Counted from the first letter of the stretch, positions 24,231 through 34,008 are shown. The stretch: 64,000 nt of DNA from Parabacteroides sp. PH5-46 (GCF_029892785.1 NZ_JARXXA010000001.1:248001-312000), one strand, 5' to 3'. Translations and numbers: made by a program. The notes: generated by a model from the sequence alone, not told the origin.

Positions 24231-24527
24231 ATGAGAAGGATTGCCGCACATTATATTTTCTGGCGCCAATTATACCGAATGCACTATGTCGAACTAAGCG
24301 ATGATCATAGGCTTCATGGTGTCTTCCCCTTAGATGGCGAGATTGCCGGCACGGAGTTCTATGATGGGATGCTGGTTGTAGTGGTGGAGGGGTTTAATGA
24401 AACTAATAAACTTAATGGACTTAATGAACTTAATATAGAAGGGTCTGGTGTTACGAATGATGTAGCTATTGGGGATGTGGTTCAATTGTATAGGGTTCAT
24501 AATGGCAGTTCTCATCAGCTGTTTTGA
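24231..24527 (+). CDS. Conserved hypothetical small protein
   Basis: 98 aa beginning MRRIAAHYIFWRQLYRMHYV and containing VFPLDGEIAGTEFYDGMLV. I recall short Bacteroidales proteins of this pattern but no function. It starts 8 nt after the lipoprotein gene, on the same strand. The stretch 24398-24437 (NETNKLNGLNELN) is a tandem CTTAATGAA-type repeat that resembles intergenic DNA at 43711-43762, so the protein length here may be unusual. Confidence 0.6.
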   Translation: MRRIAAHYIFWRQLYRMHYVELSDDHRLHGVFPLDGEIAGTEFYDGMLVVVVEGFNETNKLNGLNELNIEGSGVTNDVAIGDVVQLYRVHNGSSHQLF

Positions 24528-24588
24528 AAACGATATGTTAGTAGTCCGATTATTCGGATGCTAACCTATAATTACCGGATAATATTAT

Positions 24589-24596
24589 TACCTTTG
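24589..24596 (+). promoter_or_regulatory. -7 box for nspC
   Basis: TACCTTTG, 34 bp before the start codon; -33 box not recognised. Confidence 0.45.
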
Positions 24597-24630
24597 TGCC
24601 TCTTTAATTTAAGGTAATTTAGAAGGTTAA

Positions 24631-25770
24631 ATGATTGATTATAATAAAATACCATCGCCTTGTTATGTGATGGAGGAGAAGTTGCTCAGAAGGAATCTGG
24701 AGCTGATTAAGCATGTGAAAGAAGAGGCGGGAGTTGATATTATCCTGGCTTTTAAGGCTTTTGCGATGTGGAAATCGTTTCCTATTATTCATGAGTATAT
24801 TCCTTATTCTACGGCGAGTTCCAAATATGAGGCTCAGTTGGCGTATGAGGAGATGGGGAGTCTGGCGCATACGTATTCTCCTGCCTATACGGAAGAAGAT
24901 TTTCCTTTGATATTGAAGTATAGCAGTCATATTACCTTTAATTCGCTTTCTCAGTTTGAGCGTTTTTATCCGATGGTAAAGGCGGATGGAAATCGTGTTT
25001 CCTGTGGTTTGCGCATCAATCCCGAATATTCGGTGGTAGATACAGACTTATATAATCCGACAGCTCCGGGATCACGTATGGGCATTGTCCGTGATTTGCT
25101 GGGAGAGCGACTTCCGGAGGGAGTAGAAGGACTTCATTTTCATGCGCTTTGCGAGTCTTCTTCGTATGATCTGGAGAAGATGCTGGAAGTGGTTGAAGAG
25201 CGTTTCGGATGCTTTCTGCCATCCCTAAAGTGGCTGAATATGGGTGGCGGGCATTTAATGACGCGTAAAGACTATGATACGGATCATCTTATAGCTTTAT
25301 TGAAGCGTTTTAATGCCAAATATCCTTCGTTGAAGATAATCCTGGAACCGGGAAGTGCTTTTGCCTGGCAGACGGGCTTCTTGCTTACAACGGTTGTTGA
25401 TATTGTGGAAAATCATGGTATAAAGACGGCTATAATAGATGCTTCTTTTACCTGTCATATGCCTGATTGCCTGGAAATGCCTTATAAACCGGCTATTCGT
25501 AACGCAACGGATGCTATAATAGGGAAACCTACCTATCGCATTGGAGGGAACAGTTGCCTGAGTGGCGACTTTATGGGCGATTGGTCTTTTGATGAGCCCT
25601 TGCAGATAGGAGACAGGCTTATTTTTGAAGATATGATTCATTATACAATCGTGAAAACAAACATGTTTAACGGTATACCTCACCCTTCTATAGCCCTTAT
25701 AAATAATAAGGATGAACTGGTTATATATAAAATGTTCGGATACGAAGACTACAAGCAAAGAAATTCATGA
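24631..25770 (+). CDS. nspC: Carboxynorspermidine decarboxylase
   Basis: 379 aa, family length. PLP-dependent alanine-racemase-fold decarboxylase: the Schiff-base lysine is in LAFKAFAMWK, the phosphate-binding glycines in LNMGGGHLM, and the second-domain cysteine region in GNSCLSGDFMGDW. It decarboxylates carboxynorspermidine or carboxyspermidine in the alternative spermidine route used by gut Bacteroidetes. The partner dehydrogenase is not in the window. Own -7 box at 24589; ftsY follows 18 nt later. Confidence 0.92.
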   Translation: MIDYNKIPSPCYVMEEKLLRRNLELIKHVKEEAGVDIILAFKAFAMWKSFPIIHEYIPYSTASSKYEAQLAYEEMGSLAHTYSPAYTEEDFPLILKYSSHITFNSLSQFERFYPMVKADGNRVSCGLRINPEYSVVDTDLYNPTAPGSRMGIVRDLLGERLPEGVEGLHFHALCESSSYDLEKMLEVVEERFGCFLPSLKWLNMGGGHLMTRKDYDTDHLIALLKRFNAKYPSLKIILEPGSAFAWQTGFLLTTVVDIVENHGIKTAIIDASFTCHMPDCLEMPYKPAIRNATDAIIGKPTYRIGGNSCLSGDFMGDWSFDEPLQIGDRLIFEDMIHYTIVKTNMFNGIPHPSIALINNKDELVIYKMFGYEDYKQRNS

Positions 25771-25788
25771 AATTTTAATTGAAAAAAG

Positions 25789-26742
25789 ATGGGAATTTTT
25801 AGTTTTTTCAGTAAAGATAAGAAAGAGACATTAGATAAAGGATTGTCCAAAACGAAGGAAAGCGTATTTTCCAAACTGACACGTGCTGTTGCCGGAAAAA
25901 GCAAGGTAGATGACGATGTGTTGGATAACCTGGAAGAGGTACTTATTACTTCGGATGTAGGAGTGGATACTACACTCAAGATTATTTCGAGGATAGAAAA
26001 GCGAGTATCTAAGGATAAGTATGTCAATACGCAAGAGTTGACATCTCTTTTGCGGGATGAAATAGCCGGTTTGCTGACTGAAAACAACTCCGATGATGCC
26101 GAAGGATTTGTGTTGCCAGACAATGTGAAGCCTTATGTAATCATGGTAGTAGGGGTGAATGGGGTAGGAAAGACTACCACCATCGGAAAACTGGCATATC
26201 AATTCAAGAAAGCAGGTAAAAGCGTTTACTTAGGTGCTGCCGATACATTCCGTGCCGCAGCCGTTGAGCAGTTGGTTATCTGGGGAGAACGTGTAGGTGT
26301 GCCGGTGGTAAAACAGAAAATGGGTTCTGATCCTGCTTCGGTAGCATTTGATACCTTAAGTTCCGCCAAGTCAAATAACGCCGATGTTGTGATCATTGAT
26401 ACAGCCGGACGTTTGCACAATAAGGTCAACCTGATGAATGAGTTGACTAAAATCAAGAACGTAATGAAAAAAGTAGTACCCGATGCTCCACATGAGATAT
26501 TGCTGATATTGGACGGATCAACCGGGCAGAATGCTTTTGAACAAGCGAAGCAATTTACAGCTGCAACAGAGGTAAATGCCTTGGCCATTACAAAGCTTGA
26601 CGGAACAGCCAAAGGAGGGGTCGTAATCGGCATTTCCGATCATTTCCGTATCCCTGTTAAATATATAGGTTTAGGAGAAGGAATAGAAGATCTTCAGTTG
26701 TTTAATAAGAAAGAATTTGTGGATTCACTCTTTAGTGAATAA
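25789..26742 (+). CDS. ftsY: Signal recognition particle receptor FtsY
   Basis: 317 aa NG-domain GTPase. G1 GVNGVGKTTTIGKLA, DTAGR (G3), TKLDGTAKGG (G4 and following) are intact, with the four-helix N domain before them. Lacks the long acidic A domain of E. coli, as expected in this phylum. Docks SRP-ribosome complexes at the inner membrane. rimO begins 1 nt after its stop. Confidence 0.96.
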   Translation: MGIFSFFSKDKKETLDKGLSKTKESVFSKLTRAVAGKSKVDDDVLDNLEEVLITSDVGVDTTLKIISRIEKRVSKDKYVNTQELTSLLRDEIAGLLTENNSDDAEGFVLPDNVKPYVIMVVGVNGVGKTTTIGKLAYQFKKAGKSVYLGAADTFRAAAVEQLVIWGERVGVPVVKQKMGSDPASVAFDTLSSAKSNNADVVIIDTAGRLHNKVNLMNELTKIKNVMKKVVPDAPHEILLILDGSTGQNAFEQAKQFTAATEVNALAITKLDGTAKGGVVIGISDHFRIPVKYIGLGEGIEDLQLFNKKEFVDSLFSE

Positions 26743-26743
26743 A

Positions 26744-28045
26744 ATGAAGAAAAATAAAGTAGATATAATAACGCTGGGTTGTTCTAAGAATTTGGTTGAT
26801 TCGGAGCAGCTTATGCGCCAGTTTGCAGCCAATGGCTATACAGTGAAACATGATCCGGAAAAGGTTACCGGTGAGATCGTCGTAGTAAATACTTGTGGTT
26901 TTATAGGAGATGCACAGGAAGAATCAATCAATATGATTCTGGAACTGGGAGAAGCGAAAAAGAAAGGGAAAATAGCTCAACTATATGTGATGGGATGCCT
27001 TTCGGAGCGCTTTCTGAAAGAACTGAAAACCGAATTGCCGGAAGTAGATAAATTCTATGGAAAGTTCAACTGGAAAGAGCTATTAACAGACCTGGGGAAA
27101 ACGTATCACCAAGAATTAGCTACCGACCGTATCCTAACCACTCCCTCTCATTATGCCTATCTGAAAATCGCGGAAGGTTGCAATCGGACTTGCTCTTATT
27201 GCTCCATTCCGATTATGACCGGACGCTATCAGTCTCGCCCCATAGAGGATATAGAGGAGGAAGTACGCATACTTGCCGCTCAGGGTGTGAAAGAATTTCA
27301 GGTAATAGCACAGGATTTAACCTATTATGGCCTGGATAAATACAAGCAATTAGCACTTCCACAGCTTATAGAACGTCTTTCGGACATAAAAGGGGTAGAA
27401 TGGCTCCGCTTGCATTATGCTTATCCGGCTCGTTTCCCCTACGATTTGCTTAGGGTTATGCGTGAGCGGGAAAATGTTTGCAACTATCTGGATATAGCCT
27501 TGCAGCATATAAGTGACCGTATGCTGAAATTAATGCGTCGCAATATAACAAAAGATGAAACATATCAACTTTTGGAGCGTTTGCGTGAAGAAGTACCGGG
27601 TATATGTTTGCGTACAACATTGATGGTAGGGCATCCGGGAGAAACAGATCAGGACTTCGAAGAATTGGTGGATTTTGTCAAAAAAGTACGTTTTGAACGG
27701 ATGGGCGCTTTTGCCTATAGCCATGAACAAGGAACCTATTCTTATAGCCATTATAAAGACGAAATACCGGCGGAGGTAAAGCAAGAGCGTTTGGATTATA
27801 TCATGCGTATCCAGGAGAATATTGCCGCAGAAATAAATGCGCAAAAGGTAGGAAATACCTATAAAGTAGTTATAGATAAGGAAGAGGATGAGTATTATAT
27901 CGGACGTACAGAGTTCGATTCACCCGAGGTTGATCAGGAAGTACTTATTCCGAAAGAAAAACCACTAAAAATTGGCTCGTTTTATTCGGTGAAAATTGAT
28001 AAAACCGATATTTTTGATTTGTACGGCACAACGATGAAATCATAA
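26744..28045 (+). CDS. rimO: Ribosomal protein S12 methylthiotransferase RimO
   Basis: 433 aa from ATG 26744; the frame upstream runs into ftsY and is ignored. N-terminal UPF0004 domain with cysteines in LGCSKN, NTCGF and MGCLSERF; radical SAM cluster CNRTCSYCSIP; C-terminal TRAM domain from about residue 370. Adds a methylthio group to Asp of ribosomal protein S12 using two iron-sulfur clusters. Likely co-transcribed with ftsY. Confidence 0.95.
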   Translation: MKKNKVDIITLGCSKNLVDSEQLMRQFAANGYTVKHDPEKVTGEIVVVNTCGFIGDAQEESINMILELGEAKKKGKIAQLYVMGCLSERFLKELKTELPEVDKFYGKFNWKELLTDLGKTYHQELATDRILTTPSHYAYLKIAEGCNRTCSYCSIPIMTGRYQSRPIEDIEEEVRILAAQGVKEFQVIAQDLTYYGLDKYKQLALPQLIERLSDIKGVEWLRLHYAYPARFPYDLLRVMRERENVCNYLDIALQHISDRMLKLMRRNITKDETYQLLERLREEVPGICLRTTLMVGHPGETDQDFEELVDFVKKVRFERMGAFAYSHEQGTYSYSHYKDEIPAEVKQERLDYIMRIQENIAAEINAQKVGNTYKVVIDKEEDEYYIGRTEFDSPEVDQEVLIPKEKPLKIGSFYSVKIDKTDIFDLYGTTMKS

Positions 28046-28121
28046 AAAAGTGCAAACATATTTGCTCATTTACAAAAAAATAACTAATATCGCTGTGTAA
28101 TCCGAAAAATGATCAATAAAT

Positions 28122-28412
28122 ATGAAAAACAAGGAATTAGTAAAAGAACTAGCTTCCCGATTAAAATGGACTTCTACTGAGGTTTCGGATATGTTGTCGG
28201 AACTTAGTTCAACTATTAGTTCTCACTTGGTAGATGGGGATATTGTCTATTTTGAAGAATTCGGACAGTTTGAGGCAAGAAAGAAAGGGGAGCGTATATC
28301 GGTAAATCCTGCTAATGGGAAAAGATACCTCGTCCCTCCCAAATTAGTACCTGTTTTTAAACCGGGAGTTACGGTTAAAACGAAACTTAAAGAATTAGGA
28401 AGCAATGAATGA
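28122..28412 (+). CDS. HU/IHF-family DNA-binding protein
   Basis: 96 aa, a complete HU-fold unit: helical dimerisation part (ELVKELASRLKWTSTEVSDM) and the DNA-clasping arm NPANGKRYLVPPK with its proline. Bends or coats DNA. Overlaps the start of the next gene, an HU-membrane-LysM chimera, by 8 nt, so the two are likely made together and could form mixed dimers. Confidence 0.9.
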   Translation: MKNKELVKELASRLKWTSTEVSDMLSELSSTISSHLVDGDIVYFEEFGQFEARKKGERISVNPANGKRYLVPPKLVPVFKPGVTVKTKLKELGSNE

Positions 28413-30009
28413 CCGTTTATCAACAAGAGAATTAGCCGGTATTTTAGCAGAAAGAACTGGTAAAGATTTTGAAAGTGTAGAGAATTTTCTGAAGGAATTT
28501 ATTACCGTTGTTAAAGATAATGTCTTTGAAGACAGGCTTATGCAAATCAAAGGCATTGGAACATTTAAAATTATCCAGGTAGATAAAAGAGAAAGTATCG
28601 ATGTAAATACCAAAGAACGCATTCTGATTCCGGAACACTTCAAATTAACATTTACTCCGGAGAAAGAAATGCGTGAGACCGTAAACAAACCTTTTTCATT
28701 TTTTGAGTCTATAGAATTGAACGATGACGCAGATTTTACTTCTTTTGAAAGCGCTTTAGAGGAGAAAGAAAAAGAAGAAGATGACGTAGAAATTGAAGAT
28801 ACAGATGATATAGAAGTCGAAAAAGAAGAAACTGTAGAAGAAGTAGAGGAGGTTGTAGAAAAGGTTACACTTCATCAAGAGGAACAATTACCGGAAGAAA
28901 CAAAAGTTGCCGGTATTGTAGCTAATGACTTTCATCAAGAAATAGTATCAAAAGAGGAAGAAGTCGTAAAAGAAGACATCTTACCTGCTATTGAGGATAT
29001 GAAAGAAGATATAAAAGAGGAAGTAATTGAAGATATTGAAGAAAAAGAGGAAAAAATAAAGGAAGAAATAAAGGAAGAAATAGAGGAGTTTATAATTGAA
29101 AAACAGCCGCTGGCAGAACCTGTCGTAAATCTGGTAGAGCCTAAATATATAGCCGAAGAACAGATTAAAGAAGAAGATGTTCCGCTATATGAAGAAACAC
29201 CGGAGGAAACTATAGATGAACAGGAAGATGAAAATTTAAAACAAGTAAACCTCATAAATAATAACGATATGAATAATGATTATAACGAAGGAAGAAGAGA
29301 AAGAGATTCTTATTCCAGAAGAGATAGGGAAAGAGACAGAGATAGAGAAAGGGAAAAAGTGTATACTTCAAGTAATAGTAATAATACATTGGTTGTTTTA
29401 CTATTAGTATTGGTTATCATATTGATTATAGCACTAGGTAGTGTGTTGTTTATCAATAGAGATGTATTATTTAAAGGTGGCAATACGATTAGTACGACAA
29501 CTACAACTCAGGATCCAAAAGATAACACAGAAGATACACGTAACGGATTTGCATTACCCCCAGATGATTCGGATATGGGAGATTTAGAAGATGAATGGGG
29601 AATTGAAGACGATTCGCTGACAGATGATTCTTCTGCAAGTACAACGCCCGGAACATCCTCTACTAATACTGTATTGGCAAATGTTCGCACAAAACGAGGT
29701 GACAGGCTGAATCTGCTGGCTCTTGAATATTATGGAGATAAACTGTTTTGGGTGTATATCTACGAACACAATAAATCAAAAATCAATAATCCGAACAGTA
29801 TTCCTGTAGGACTTGATCTGGTAATCCCGGCAAAAAGTGTATATGGTATTGACGCAAATAATCCGGAATCAAGACGAAAAGCAGGTGTGTTACAAACTCA
29901 GATATTAAGAAATTATCCGAGCAATAATTATAATCAATATCAGTACAACGATCCGTATCAGTATAATGATCCGTATCGTAATCAGCAGCAATACCCTAAT
30001 TTTTATTAA
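28405..30009 (+). CDS. HU-domain / transmembrane / LysM chimeric protein
   Basis: 534 aa in four parts. Residues 1-92: HU-like DNA-binding domain (LQIKGIGTF-type strand appears as MQIKGIGTFKI; arm region with NTKERILIPEHFK). About 95-300: highly acidic, Glu/Lys-rich linker. About 305-325: basic RRERDRDRERE, then one membrane helix about 328-350 (LVVLLLVLVIILIIALGSVL). About 427-475: LysM-like domain (RTKRGDRLNLLALEYYGDKL and GLDLVIPA). By the positive-inside rule the HU end is cytoplasmic and the LysM end periplasmic, so the protein could link DNA to peptidoglycan. That role is inference. The tail is Tyr/Asn/Gln-rich with a YQYNDP repeat. Confidence 0.85.
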   Translation: MNDRLSTRELAGILAERTGKDFESVENFLKEFITVVKDNVFEDRLMQIKGIGTFKIIQVDKRESIDVNTKERILIPEHFKLTFTPEKEMRETVNKPFSFFESIELNDDADFTSFESALEEKEKEEDDVEIEDTDDIEVEKEETVEEVEEVVEKVTLHQEEQLPEETKVAGIVANDFHQEIVSKEEEVVKEDILPAIEDMKEDIKEEVIEDIEEKEEKIKEEIKEEIEEFIIEKQPLAEPVVNLVEPKYIAEEQIKEEDVPLYEETPEETIDEQEDENLKQVNLINNNDMNNDYNEGRRERDSYSRRDRERDRDREREKVYTSSNSNNTLVVLLLVLVIILIIALGSVLFINRDVLFKGGNTISTTTTTQDPKDNTEDTRNGFALPPDDSDMGDLEDEWGIEDDSLTDDSSASTTPGTSSTNTVLANVRTKRGDRLNLLALEYYGDKLFWVYIYEHNKSKINNPNSIPVGLDLVIPAKSVYGIDANNPESRRKAGVLQTQILRNYPSNNYNQYQYNDPYQYNDPYRNQQQYPNFY

Positions 30010-30079
30010 TATACAGATATAAACAAAATAGCTTAGTATTATTTAACGGCAAAAGTTAAGTATACGAATTTAACATTTA

Positions 30080-30087
30080 TAATTTTG
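30080..30087 (+). promoter_or_regulatory. -7 box for the moxR-bat operon
   Basis: TAATTTTG, 53 bp before the moxR start. No standard -33 box. Confidence 0.4.
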
Positions 30088-30139
30088 TGCATCGAAAAAG
30101 AACAGCAAGATTATAAACATAAAATAATTTGGTAAATCT

Positions 30140-31135
30140 ATGAGTCAGACAGTGGATATTCGTGAGTTGAACGAACGAATAGAAAGCAAGAGTTCGTTTG
30201 TGAACATGATTACTGTAGGTATGGATCAGGTAATCGTTGGTCAAAAACATTTAGTAGAATCATTATTAATTGGTTTGCTTTCAGACGGGCACATTTTGTT
30301 AGAAGGGGTTCCTGGTTTGGCAAAGACGTTAGCCATAAAAACATTGGCTTCGTTAATAGATGCTAAGTATAGTCGTATTCAATTTACGCCGGATTTACTT
30401 CCTGCGGACGTAATTGGTACAATGATCTATAGCCAGAAAAAAGAAGAGTTTCTGGTAAAACATGGACCCGTATTTGCAAACTTTGTATTGGCGGATGAAA
30501 TAAACCGTGCTCCGGCTAAAGTGCAAAGTGCTTTATTGGAAGCTATGCAGGAGCGACAAGTTACAATCAGTGAAGAAACCTATAAGTTACCTGAACCTTT
30601 CCTGGTAATGGCTACTCAAAACCCGATAGAGCAGGAGGGGACTTACCCGTTGCCGGAAGCACAGGTAGACCGTTTTATGCTGAAAGTAGTGATAGGTTAT
30701 CCTAAAAAGGAAGAAGAAAAGCTGATTATCCGTCAAAATATCAGCGGAGAGAAACCTGTTATTAAACCGGTTCTTTCCAAACAAGAAATTATAGAGGCCA
30801 GAAAGGTAGTACGGGATGTATACCTGGATGAAAAAATAGAACGCTACATTGTGGATATCGTTTTTGCTACTCGCTATCCGCAAGAACACGGAATGCCGGA
30901 TCTGGCAAATATGATTTCCTTCGGAGCATCTCCCCGTGCATCTATTAACCTGGCATTGGCTGCCAGAGCGTATGCTTTTATTAAACGGAGAGGATATGTG
31001 ATTCCGGAAGACATTCGTGCTGTTTGCCATGATGTTATGCGTCATCGTATTGGTCTTAGTTATGAGGCTGAAGCCAACAATCTGACATCTGAAGAGGTAA
31101 TTAGTGAAATATTGAACAAGGTAGAAGTACCTTAA
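30140..31135 (+). CDS. MoxR-family AAA+ ATPase
   Basis: 331 aa. Walker A EGVPGLAKT, Walker B VLADEINRAP, sensor 1 ATQNPIEQEGTYPLPEAQVD. MoxR ATPases act as chaperones for partner proteins with VWA domains; here those are the BatA and BatB proteins encoded downstream. First gene of the Bat operon, with DUF58 2 nt later. Confidence 0.94.
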   Translation: MSQTVDIRELNERIESKSSFVNMITVGMDQVIVGQKHLVESLLIGLLSDGHILLEGVPGLAKTLAIKTLASLIDAKYSRIQFTPDLLPADVIGTMIYSQKKEEFLVKHGPVFANFVLADEINRAPAKVQSALLEAMQERQVTISEETYKLPEPFLVMATQNPIEQEGTYPLPEAQVDRFMLKVVIGYPKKEEEKLIIRQNISGEKPVIKPVLSKQEIIEARKVVRDVYLDEKIERYIVDIVFATRYPQEHGMPDLANMISFGASPRASINLALAARAYAFIKRRGYVIPEDIRAVCHDVMRHRIGLSYEAEANNLTSEEVISEILNKVEVP

Positions 31136-31137
31136 TT

Positions 31138-32007
31138 ATGGAAACGAGTGAACTATTAAAGAAGGTTCGCCAGATTGAGATAAAAACGCGTGGTTTGTCT
31201 CGCAACATATTTGCAGGACAATATCATTCGGCCTTTAAAGGGCGCGGAATGGCTTTCAGTGAAGTACGTGAATATCAGTTTGGCGATGATATCCGTGACA
31301 TCGATTGGAATGTTACAGCCCGTTATGTTCGTCCGTACGTAAAGGTATTTGAAGAAGAACGTGAATTAACGGTTATGCTGATGATTGACGTTTCCGGTAG
31401 CAGGGATTTCGGTTCTGTAAACGTAATGAAAAAGGATATTATGACAGAAATAGCTGCCACACTGGCCTTTTCTGCTATCCAGAATAATGATAAAATCGGA
31501 GTGATATTCTTTTCCAATAAGATAGAAAAGTTCATACCTCCTCAAAAAGGAAAAAAACATATCCTGTATATCATACGTGAGCTATTAGATTTCAAACCGG
31601 ATGATTCCAAAACCGACATCAGCCAGGTACTAAAATATCTGACGAATGTTATAAAGAAACGTTGTACAGCCTTCCTAATCTCCGATTTCATCGATAAAGG
31701 CAACTTTAAAGATGCCCTAACTATTGCAAACCGCAAACACGATGTGGTTGCTATACAGGTATACGACAAAAGGGAAACCGAATTACCGTCTGTCGGCCTG
31801 ATAAAGATTAAGGATGCGGAGACCGGAGGAGAACGTTGGATAGATAGTTCATCTTCAAAAGTTCGTGAGACCTATAAAGATTGGTGGATAAAACGGCAGC
31901 ACGAAATGAGTGAATCATTTAAAAAATGTCGAGTGGATTCCGTTTCTATTCGTACGGAAGATGATTATGTGAAATCATTAATAGCCCTGTTTCAAAAACG
32001 CAATTAA
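31138..32007 (+). CDS. DUF58 protein (MoxR partner)
   Basis: 289 aa. The DUF58 signature (GRGMAFSEVREYQFGDDIRD with IDWNVTARY) is followed by a VWA-like fold with MIDVSGSRDFGS, a MIDAS-like DxSxS motif. Cytoplasmic, no membrane segment seen. Typical second gene of MoxR-Bat operons; precise role unknown. Confidence 0.92.
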   Translation: METSELLKKVRQIEIKTRGLSRNIFAGQYHSAFKGRGMAFSEVREYQFGDDIRDIDWNVTARYVRPYVKVFEEERELTVMLMIDVSGSRDFGSVNVMKKDIMTEIAATLAFSAIQNNDKIGVIFFSNKIEKFIPPQKGKKHILYIIRELLDFKPDDSKTDISQVLKYLTNVIKKRCTAFLISDFIDKGNFKDALTIANRKHDVVAIQVYDKRETELPSVGLIKIKDAETGGERWIDSSSSKVRETYKDWWIKRQHEMSESFKKCRVDSVSIRTEDDYVKSLIALFQKRN

Positions 32008-32010
32008 GAA

Positions 32011-33018
32011 ATGCAAATGAAGATATTTAAGCAAAGTATTTTGTTTCTTATATTTATTCAATGCTTATTCGTTGGCAATAATGTGTTTGCACAAAGAACA
32101 CTGATAGATGTAAAACTTGATTCTGCAGCTATTTTGATAGGAGAACAAACGCTTTTGCATTTAACAGTAACAACTGATAAAGACAAGAACGTGCAACTCA
32201 TCATTCCGGGAGATACATTGATGCGGGGGGTTGAAGTGTTGAACCTCTCGAAGCCTGATTCTTCTATCATTGAAAATAATCGTTTGCTGATAAAGCAGGA
32301 TATATTAATCACTTCTTTTGATTCGGCTTTGTATCTTTTGCCTCCTTTGCGCGTAATTGATGGTCCGGATACTGTTTTATCGAATCAGGTAGCCCTGAAA
32401 GTATCTACGATACCTGTAGATGTTGATAATCCGGAAGAGTTTTATGATATTAAACACGTATGGAAACCGCCTTTTGTATTGGCGGATTATTATCCATGGA
32501 TATTTGGAATCTTAACGACTCTTTTTCTGATATGCGTAATAGGCTATATTGTTCAACGTCTGAGAAATAAGAAACCTGTTTTACCATTCAAAAAGGAAGA
32601 ACCCAAGCTTCCGCCACATGAACAGGCAATCAAGGATCTGGATCAGATTAAACAGCAGAAACTGTGGCAGCAGGGACGTAATAAAGAGTATTATACCTTG
32701 ATAACTGATACATTACGCCGCTATATTGTAGAGCGTTTTGATATTAATGCGATGGAGATGACCTCTGGTGAAATTCTGGACATTATACGAAAAGAAAGTG
32801 AGGCTGATTCGGTGTACAAAAACCTGAAACAAATACTCAATTTGTCTGATTTCGTAAAATTTGCCAAATGGTCTCCGCTTCCGGACGAGAATGATTTGAG
32901 CATGATGAATGCTTATCTGTTTGTTAATCAGACAAAGCAGGCAGTGATTGCTCCGCCGGAAACTGATAAAGTTGCAGAAACTGATAATACGAACGATTCA
33001 CTTACAACTAAAGAATAA
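32011..33018 (+). CDS. BatD-like membrane protein
   Basis: 335 aa. Signal peptide (FLIFIQCLFVGNNVFA), a beta-rich periplasmic domain of about 120 residues, one membrane helix (YPWIFGILTTLFLICVIGYI) and a cytoplasmic helical tail ending in Thr/Asn-rich sequence. This position in Bacteroidetes Bat operons holds a protein distantly like BatD. Two starts are possible, ATG 32011 and ATG 32017. The spacing (3 nt on both sides) shows it belongs to the operon. Confidence 0.8.
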   Translation: MQMKIFKQSILFLIFIQCLFVGNNVFAQRTLIDVKLDSAAILIGEQTLLHLTVTTDKDKNVQLIIPGDTLMRGVEVLNLSKPDSSIIENNRLLIKQDILITSFDSALYLLPPLRVIDGPDTVLSNQVALKVSTIPVDVDNPEEFYDIKHVWKPPFVLADYYPWIFGILTTLFLICVIGYIVQRLRNKKPVLPFKKEEPKLPPHEQAIKDLDQIKQQKLWQQGRNKEYYTLITDTLRRYIVERFDINAMEMTSGEILDIIRKESEADSVYKNLKQILNLSDFVKFAKWSPLPDENDLSMMNAYLFVNQTKQAVIAPPETDKVAETDNTNDSLTTKE

Positions 33019-33021
33019 GAA

Positions 33022-34008
33022 ATGGTATTTGCAAATCCAACATATTTGTACTTATTAGTATTACTTATCCCATTAATAGGATGGTATATATGGAAATTGC
33101 GGAAAAGTCAGGCCAGTTTGCAGGTATCTTCGTCACAAGCATTTGATGCACCGGGAACGAATTCATTCCGAGTTTACTTAAGGCATGTTCCGTTTGTTTT
33201 GCGAATGATTGCTATTGCGCTGATTATTGTAGTATTGGCTCGCCCGCAGTCTACGAATAGCTGGCAGAATTCATCCACAGAAGGGATTGATATTATGCTT
33301 GTGATGGATATTTCAGGTAGTATGCTTGCACAAGACCTGAAGCCCAATCGGCTTGAAGCAGCCAAGGATGTAGCATCTTCATTTATAAATGGAAGACCGA
33401 ATGATAATATAGGATTGGTAGTCTTTTCCGGTGAGAGTTTTACGCAATGTCCGTTAACGACAGACCATACAGTGCTGTTGAACCTTTTTAAAGATATACA
33501 GAGCGGTATGATAGACGATGGTACGGCTATTGGTTTAGGACTGGCCAATGCCGTGAGCCGTATTAAGGACAGCCAAGCCAAATCAAAGGTGATTATCCTA
33601 CTGACGGACGGTTCTAACAATATGGGTGAAATCGCTCCGGTAACGGCAGCAGAGATAGCCAAAACATTCGGAGTTCGCGTATATACCATTGGAGTTGGAA
33701 CAAGAGGAGAAGCTCCTTATCCTTTCCAAACAGCATTCGGCGTTCAGTATCAGAATGTAAAAGTAGATATTGACGAACCTACTTTGAAACAGATCGCTTC
33801 CTTAACCGGCGGCCAATATTTCCGTGCTACGGATAATGCCAGCCTGAAGGGAATCTATGCTGAAATCGATCAAATGGAAAAGACAAAGATCAGTGTACAG
33901 GAGTTCAGCAAAAAGCAGGAAGAATATAAGAACTGGGCATTATTGATCTTTGCCTTATTACTTGTTGAGATATTATTGAGAAATACATTGTTGAGAAATA
34001 TTCCGTAA
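33022..34008 (+). CDS. batA: Aerotolerance protein BatA (VWA domain)
   Basis: 328 aa. Two N-terminal membrane helices, a VWA domain with complete MIDAS (MDISGSML, later LTDGSNN) and a C-terminal helix. Periplasm-facing metal-dependent adhesion-type fold. Named for the Bacteroides aerotolerance operon; mutants in B. fragilis tolerate oxygen poorly. Confidence 0.93.
   Translation: MVFANPTYLYLLVLLIPLIGWYIWKLRKSQASLQVSSSQAFDAPGTNSFRVYLRHVPFVLRMIAIALIIVVLARPQSTNSWQNSSTEGIDIMLVMDISGSMLAQDLKPNRLEAAKDVASSFINGRPNDNIGLVVFSGESFTQCPLTTDHTVLLNLFKDIQSGMIDDGTAIGLGLANAVSRIKDSQAKSKVIILLTDGSNNMGEIAPVTAAEIAKTFGVRVYTIGVGTRGEAPYPFQTAFGVQYQNVKVDIDEPTLKQIASLTGGQYFRATDNASLKGIYAEIDQMEKTKISVQEFSKKQEEYKNWALLIFALLLVEILLRNTLLRNIP

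Noticed and set aside
28750-29260. Tandem repeat in DNA of the HU-LysM gene
   Set aside because: The GAAGAA-rich stretch simply encodes an acidic Glu/Lys linker; no fixed repeat unit was found.
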